In this document: positions 59,062 to 64,000 of the stretch, piece by piece
How positions within the stretch are numbered: position 1 is the stretch's first letter
Layout of the letters: each line of letters begins with the position of its first letter
Assembly: GCA_015039365.1 (NCBI GenBank)
Contig: WION01000011.1
Coordinates: forward strand, 186,001-250,000
Source: Amanita rubescens
Taxonomy: Eukaryota > Basidiomycota > Agaricomycetes > Agaricales > Amanitaceae
Length of the DNA stretch: 64,000 nucleotides
Direction of reading: 5' to 3'
Notes under the pieces: generated by a model
Database searches by the model: none
What the model saw: the letters and a program-made list of their open reading frames with translations, nothing else
What the model was told of the DNA's origin: nothing
Program-made: the position numbers and the translations under genes

Positions 59062-60045
59062 CGTCCTCGTAGGTGACTTGGACACAACAGTGCGCCACTG
59101 CGTCGGCGCCTACATCCAAAAGCAGTATCGTTGAGGGTCGGGGTTAGGAGATGGATGACCATAAGGTACGTCAAGCATCTACTCAACTCGACTGGCTCTT
59201 CTAAATATTCAACGTACAGGTCGCCAGCCCTGACTCTATGGTTCGAAAGAAGCAGCTCTGAGATTCAGACGTGACTCAGACTGGATCCTTGAACCGGCAA
59301 GGCGTTGCTCCACTTCCATCGACTCCACGCCAGATTGTTAACTGTTGTATGTCAACACAATATATATCGGATAAGAATCCAGATAAGGGCACTACGCCTT
59401 CGCGAGAAGGCCTGGGCGCGAAGAAGAAGAAAAGAGTTTGCGACACGACGATGTGATCGATAGCGATTCGTGACGACTCTGAAAGTGCTCAAGTCCGTTA
59501 CAAGAAAACTCAATGACTCACTTGCGCTGGTGATATTCTTCGTCACAATCTCCGAAGACTACAGATCGATGGGAAAATAGCTACAAGCCTGCAGCACGCA
59601 TTTCGCTTCTATCCTCTATGCTGAGCAGCGGCGTGGAGAATAACCTTGTTGGCGCCGGTGGGTTCCCCCTTCAACTCAGAAAGGAACTAGAAAGAAAACT
59701 TGCCGTTTCCACCCTTTCTCAACATTCAATTCGGCTCCGGTTTCACAATTTCAGGGATTGGAGCTAGTAGGCGACGCAGACATCTCCAAGTGGGTAGGGA
59801 TAGCCATCAGGTACGTCAACCAGATTCCCTAGCAACGTCGATTGTTAACGTTGCAAAACGAATGCAGGTTGGCAACTGAGGGAAGGCTCTGCCAAGCGAT
59901 CCTGTTGAGGCTGTTTTAGTCACGGTTTGAAGACCGCGCATGAACATGGCACAAAGCATTCAAGTTTTAATCGGACATATGCATAGTCATTTAGCAATAG
60001 TAATTTCACGAACGACAAACATGGACAAAGTACGTAAGACTACAA

Positions 60046-60140
60046 CATGCACCAGCCGTCGCTCTCGGTGATGTAGTCAAGAAGGTTGAGTCTGGCCACC
60101 CTTTTTGATAGCGGCGTTAGAATAGTGGCATGTCTTGAGT
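60046..60140 (-). pseudogene. Relic of the secreted-protein 3' exon
   Basis: Matches 47721-47830 (shared CCGTCGCTCTCGGTGATGTA with one mismatch, GTTGAGTCTGGCCACCC, AGAATAGTGGCATGTCTTG) with small deletions. The rest of the gene is absent; the copy ends where an ankyrin relic begins. Confidence 0.75.
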
Positions 60141-60151
60141 CCTCATGATCG

Positions 60152-60382
60152 AGATTTTTCGCGCCAAACGCCTCTTCATATTGCAGCCGTTGCCCCTAGA
60201 TATGTAATCAGCAGAGTCATCCCGAATGCCAAGAAAAAAGTGCAGATGCCTATCATTATGCGATGAACGCCTTGCTGTTCCATCAATCCAACACGCGATC
60301 TACTGACCAGAAAGATAATACCCCTCTCCATCTCGCCGCATATAGTGTCAATGCGTTCGCAGTAGAACCTCTCGGAATAAAC
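60152..60382 (+). pseudogene. Ankyrin-repeat relic of an NLR 4-like gene
   Basis: Matches 36022-36250 of NLR 4 (CGATGAACGCCTTG, CTCGCCGCATATAGTGTCAA versus CTCGCTGCAGATAAAGTCAA, AATGCGTTCGCAGTAGAAC) at roughly 80 percent by eye, with indels breaking the frame. Only about one and a half ankyrin repeats are left, and no NACHT sequence is nearby. Confidence 0.8.
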
Positions 60383-60976
60383 TATCATTCGGTCTGTGTT
60401 CAAGCGTAGGTATGTACCCTAAAAACATCAACGTCCTCTAAATAAACTATGAAATAGAAATTCTCGACATGCCAATTGGACAGTACTCACATGACGAGGT
60501 GTTTTTCATTGAGTCGTTCAGTTGCGATGTAACATGTATCATGGAACCACTTCCCTCGCTACGAAACACAATGCCCACGGCATCCATCCGGATTCTCAGA
60601 CACCGGTCACTCGTAGGCGCAGACCTATCAATATCCTACAGTCGTGCGCAGCAAAAGATGAGTGAAACATGGGAGCTTCCCATTCTCATCCTCCTTGGAT
60701 AATGAAACGCGCAAGTCAATCAAATTCTCCTCGTCAGACACGGTGCATTAAAGGTATGCTTAGGTGTTTGTCGTCCCAGTAGGTCATGATGCCTGGGCAG
60801 ATACTGTTTCTTCTTCCCCCCTCGGTCTGATCGGAAATTTTCCAGACATTAAAATATACCTCGGACATAGCGCGCCTCTCTACTCCAGTACCTAGCTTGC
60901 TAGGCCACGACGCTTTTCAGGGCATCTTGCTGTCTATCAACCCGTTAATTCATCGATCTCTTGAAGCGACGTTGGG
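60383..60976. other. Intergenic stretch
   Basis: No gene supported. A plus-strand frame at 60469-60702 has no recognisable domain. Presumed promoter of the membrane-protein gene at 60977. Confidence 0.35.
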
Positions 60977-62892
60977 ATGGCAACGGCGCCTACTTATCTA
61001 CCAAAGCTGGGAGCGACTGAGGGCGCAACATTCCTAGGTGGACTGGGAACAGCCATGTGCGAATTGATCGTTACCCGAGTTGAGAGTGCGCTGAACAACC
61101 ATCGAGCAGGCTCTACGGGTGCACTAATGTCCAGATATACTTATATTTTAGCAATTATCGGCAGGATGGATTTAGGATGAAATTCACGGTAAGTAAGGAA
61201 GTTTCGACACCGAACTGCCTGACCATTGTCGCAACAAGGTCATTCTTCTTTGGTATGAAAACTAAATATTCGAAATGACTCGGAAATTGAAGTGGCAATA
61301 GGATTATGGACTCGCTTCATATGGCACTTACCGTCGTTGCCCTCTGGCATTACTTAATTGATTCGTTCGGCGACTATTCGGCTTTGCTAGCGGAAACTTG
61401 GTGCGTAATTTGTACTGCATCTTCAACTCACAGATAAATTCGTACCCATAGGATGGTCAAAGTAAGTTTCGATGGTTTACCTATCGTTCTATGTGTACTA
61501 ACTTGGGTCCGTTTCCAGTTGCAGAGCATTGTGCACGTGGGTTTACTTCTACCCTATGAGCTGGGCACTGTTCAACACATAATTATTAGATTTTCGGGGT
61601 CCTTATTGTGCAAACGTGCGTTCTGGTTTCTGTTAACTTCAATGATATCTGTTTATTTCACTCCTAGTCTCTACACTGCACGAGTTTGGAAACGTAAGGC
61701 GTTGGGATTCATTTCATCCACATGTCAAACGTATCCTCTATTAAGTGAGCTTAAGTCTTGACCACAAGGTTTGGCCACGAACCATAGTGAGTCGAATTGG
61801 GGGGGTACGTAGATTTTGCTGATGGTTCCTCTGCTAGAGCATGATTCTCGTGGCTGGATATGGCAAGTTACTCTCAGAGCTATATGCGTGTCGGGTCCGC
61901 TCACCTTCCCTTTTCAGTCTTCGGAATCCGTACGTTGAACCTCCTGCTCCATTTACAGTTCCGACCTGCTTGCTCTAGTTCTTTCAGTCGGGTTGTAAGT
62001 GGGGTGTCAAAAGCTTCCCTTTGCAGGGCAAGTGACATATAACAAACAGATATCGCTCAAATTCGTCTTTGCAAATAGAACAATACAGTGTATGTCCTCA
62101 TCCCCATGCGATGTGAAACTGCTCCGGCTGCTGATGTCGCTGATAGTGGGCAATTTACTCATCGCTTTCCGTGTCCACGTTCCTCGACTTCATGATAGCG
62201 ACTGCGGTATGTCATTTGTTATCTACCTGCAGGACAAGTATAGCAGAGGCAGAGTGAGTGTGTTTGCTTGCTTTCTATTTGGTATCCTAAAATTCTGCAC
62301 GCTCTCAGGATGAAGTCCAAGGTTTGGGTTATCATGCGTTACGTCGTCATTTCTGGGACTTTAACGAGGTATGCAACATGTGTTGTTATGTCACGTCTGG
62401 AGGGTTTCTGATGTGAATTCTAGTATCTGCTCGCTATCCGCCTTGATCACGGTGATCATTTGTCTTTACCTGTTATCGCATACGTAAACCCACAAGCAGT
62501 TAAAAGTTTATCATTATGCCAAACAACCTCATTTTCTTGGGACAGCTCTTCATGGTTTCAAAATGTAAGAAGCCTGACTTATGTTTGGAATTCTGAAAAC
62601 AATTTTGTAGTGTATGTTAACAGTTACCTCGCCATGTCAGTCCTGTTCGAGTCATACTCTATCCGTGCTTAAGAAATCACGCAGGTTGAACGCGAGGAAT
62701 AGCTTACGTGGAAGCGAGTCGCACGTATCCCGCTTCGAAGCATGCCGTCCTCAGCATGTGCTACCTATGAGCGACATGGAAACGAGACGCTCGATGGCGA
62801 ATGGCGCAAATAATCATTGCCTATCAATTGACCAGACGGAATCTAAGTATTGTGGTGAAACTGTCCAAGGTGTTTACTGGAGTCATCCTTAG
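60977..62892 (+). CDS. DUF6534-like multi-pass membrane protein, many small exons
   Basis: Readable exons include 60977-61056, 61110-61188, 61239-61252 (14 nt), 61302-61400, 61452-61461 (10 nt), 61519-61536, 61590-61615, 61668-61693, 61746-61786 and 61838 onward. They join to PTYLPKLGATEGATFLGGLG, LYGCTNVQIYLYFSNYRQDG, DSLHMALTVVALWHYLIDSF, LIVQTLYTARVWKLSLS. Near the 3' end are SGTLTSICSLSALIT (about 62350-62440), NNLIFLGQLFMVSKLYVNS and LNARNSLRGSES, with the stop at 62890-62892. This order and these motifs match the seven-helix family common in Agaricomycetes, function unknown, probably plasma membrane. The middle (about 61860-62340) is unresolved and one intron there would need a GC donor. 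The gene may be intact with about 14 introns or mildly damaged in that part. Confidence 0.7.
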
Positions 62893-63053
62893 ACTGTTGC
62901 CTGCCACTGACTTGTGTTATAAAGATAGCGTTAAAATCGCGGTAGACACTCATGGCCAATATTTATAAAGTTGTAATTTGAATGAAACGATTTAATTGTA
63001 TCAGTAGTTCAAGGGTAATAAGTATAATGTCTCTTATTATATTCAACACTGAG

Positions 63054-64000
63054 TCATCCCCGCCTCGCCTTTCCTCTCCTCTTTGGTTTTGTGATAGATT
63101 CCGGTAACCACTCATTCCCGCTATCCTTGTCAGAGTCAGCCGGTTTTTCCACTCTTTCGACTAGAGGCGGTCGATCGAGAATACTTGGACGAATTTTCTC
63201 AACTCGTACAGCAGCTTCTGCGATTTCTTCAGGGCTGACCTCTTCTCCTCTCCGTATCCGAGCAGCAATATCGGGTGTGATGCGTATTCACTTGACGTTC
63301 GTTTGAAAGCCCGGTGACCGGTGGGCCTCAACAGGATCGCTTTGCCGAGCCTTGCCATCCGAGTCAACAGAAGTGGGTCCCTCAGTCGCCTTGTACTGGA
63401 ATCCGCTATATGCAGAGTAGCCCTCGCCATGATCATCGGTGAGCATAAGTCGATCATACACCGTCGTATCGCAAACTCTTTTTTAAGTCGTGCCGAGGCT
63501 ATCAAGCGATAGAAGCGTCCAAATATGGAAAGCCGGTTGGGTCACCGGTAAATCGGTTAACCCTACAGCACCCAGAAACGACTATACCATCTCTCTTCCC
63601 TCCCCAGTATTCGTATTGTGGGGGAGGGAACCTGATAGATAACCCACGAGGGTAGTTTGCGTTTGCGCGACTGGGTCCTTCACTACAAACTAAGCTGGAT
63701 CGTGCCCTGTACGTTTGGGTTTCCTCGCGTGGTCCCAGGTTCGGAAAATAAGACTACAAGTCAGGGAGCAAATGAAGGAAACGATTGGGAGAACTTACCA
63801 TGTGCCCACTGAATCGCCCTCATGCGATCTTGTCCTTCCCTCTCTCTCTCCTTTAGGAAGACGTTCAAACGGCTCTTGAAGCCGCTACTGAATCAGGATT
63901 CACGATTCATAGTAGCAATGAACAAAGACACACACCACATGTCGTTTTAGTCACGGTTTGAAGACCGCGCACGAGCCTGGCACAAAGCGCAACTTCCTGC
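63054..64000 (-). CDS. Hypothetical protein, 5' end beyond the right edge, possible premature stop
   Basis: Minus-strand exons: about 63878-63800 (LNVFLKEREREGQDRMRAIQ then WAH, donor GTAAGTTCTC), about 63470-63303 (YDRLMLTDDHGEGYSAYSGF; DPVEAHRSPGFQTNVK) and 63300-63054 (RITPDIAARIRRGEEVSPEE; NEWLPESITKPKRRGKARRG). The last two blocks lie in one frame separated by a single TGA at 63300-63302; a TGG in its place would give a continuous protein. Either the gene carries a nonsense mutation or a small intron is missed. I do not recognise the family. The lysine/arginine-rich end could be a nuclear signal. Part of this sequence recurs inverted at about 47395-47570. Confidence 0.5.
63940..64000 (+). 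repeat. Third partial copy of the segmental repeat, running off the edge
   Basis: GTTTTAGTCACGGTTTGAAG and GCGCAACTTCCTGC repeat those at 47567-47630, and the first also at 59908-59940. The copy continues beyond the window. Confidence 0.8.

Larger units (their letters stand above)
58320..60140 (+). repeat. Segmental duplication, copy B
   Basis: Second copy of 46421-47830, interrupted at 58398 by a LINE fragment and resuming at 59049. It extends through matches to 47641-47830, including the 3' exon of the secreted-protein gene. Relative to copy A it lacks blocks near the middle (between about 59865 and 59870 in B) and is otherwise diverged by scattered substitutions. Confidence 0.8.

Overview
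The window is nuclear DNA of a filamentous basidiomycete, most likely an Agaricomycete. Genes are split by many 30-65 nt introns with GT-AG (a few GC-AG) ends and branch points like CTAAC or CTAAT. The families fit that group: NACHT-ankyrin and NB-ARC-TPR NLR-like proteins, a MATA-type HMG-box protein, a Kre9/KNH-like GPI-anchored protein, a DUF6534-like membrane protein, an F-box protein and a Ty1/copia element. No bacterial, organellar, tRNA or rRNA gene was recognised. Exon models were read by eye from splice signals and family resemblance.

Region 1 (1-10.4 kb): an unrecognised minus-strand gene runs off the left edge. It is followed by AT-rich DNA with a P-loop GTPase gene at 3886-9598. 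Between its N-terminal exons (to about 5.2 kb) and C-terminal exons (about 9.2-9.6 kb) lies an array of about 55-60 tandem intron-like units of about 65 bp. Each starts with a 5' splice site (GTGAGT/GTAAGT) and ends in CAG, and nearly all are separated by exactly three variable bases. Read literally, this is a run of one-codon exons. It is the most unusual structure in the window.

Region 2 (10.4-23.5 kb): small hypothetical and secreted genes, a 12-exon CHK1 checkpoint kinase gene, a broken copy of the left-edge gene, a kinase-like (APH-fold) gene between two copies of a 200-bp repeat, a KNH-like GPI protein, a decayed NACHT-ankyrin copy, and an HMG-box gene whose N-terminal half-box is present three times.

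Region 3 (23.6-45.2 kb): a compact NLR cluster with four NACHT-ankyrin genes (+, -, +, +), the first frameshifted. A fifth, minus-strand gene encodes NB-ARC, about 25 near-identical TPRs, then a second NTPase (NACHT) and ankyrin repeats, apparently as one protein of about 2,500 residues. Four of the five split the Walker A motif onto the same 25-nt exon. Such proteins are known or suspected to act in non-self recognition and programmed cell death in fungi; function here is inference.

Region 4 (45.2-64 kb): a young repeat-rich zone. An intact copia element with identical 364-bp LTRs and a CTCCG target duplication has split an F-box gene. A 5'-truncated LINE lies inside one copy of a segmental duplication (46.4-47.8 versus 58.3-60.1 kb, with a third partial copy at 63.3-64 kb). 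A small secreted-protein gene, an ankyrin relic, a DUF6534-like multi-exon gene and a partial gene at the right edge complete the window.
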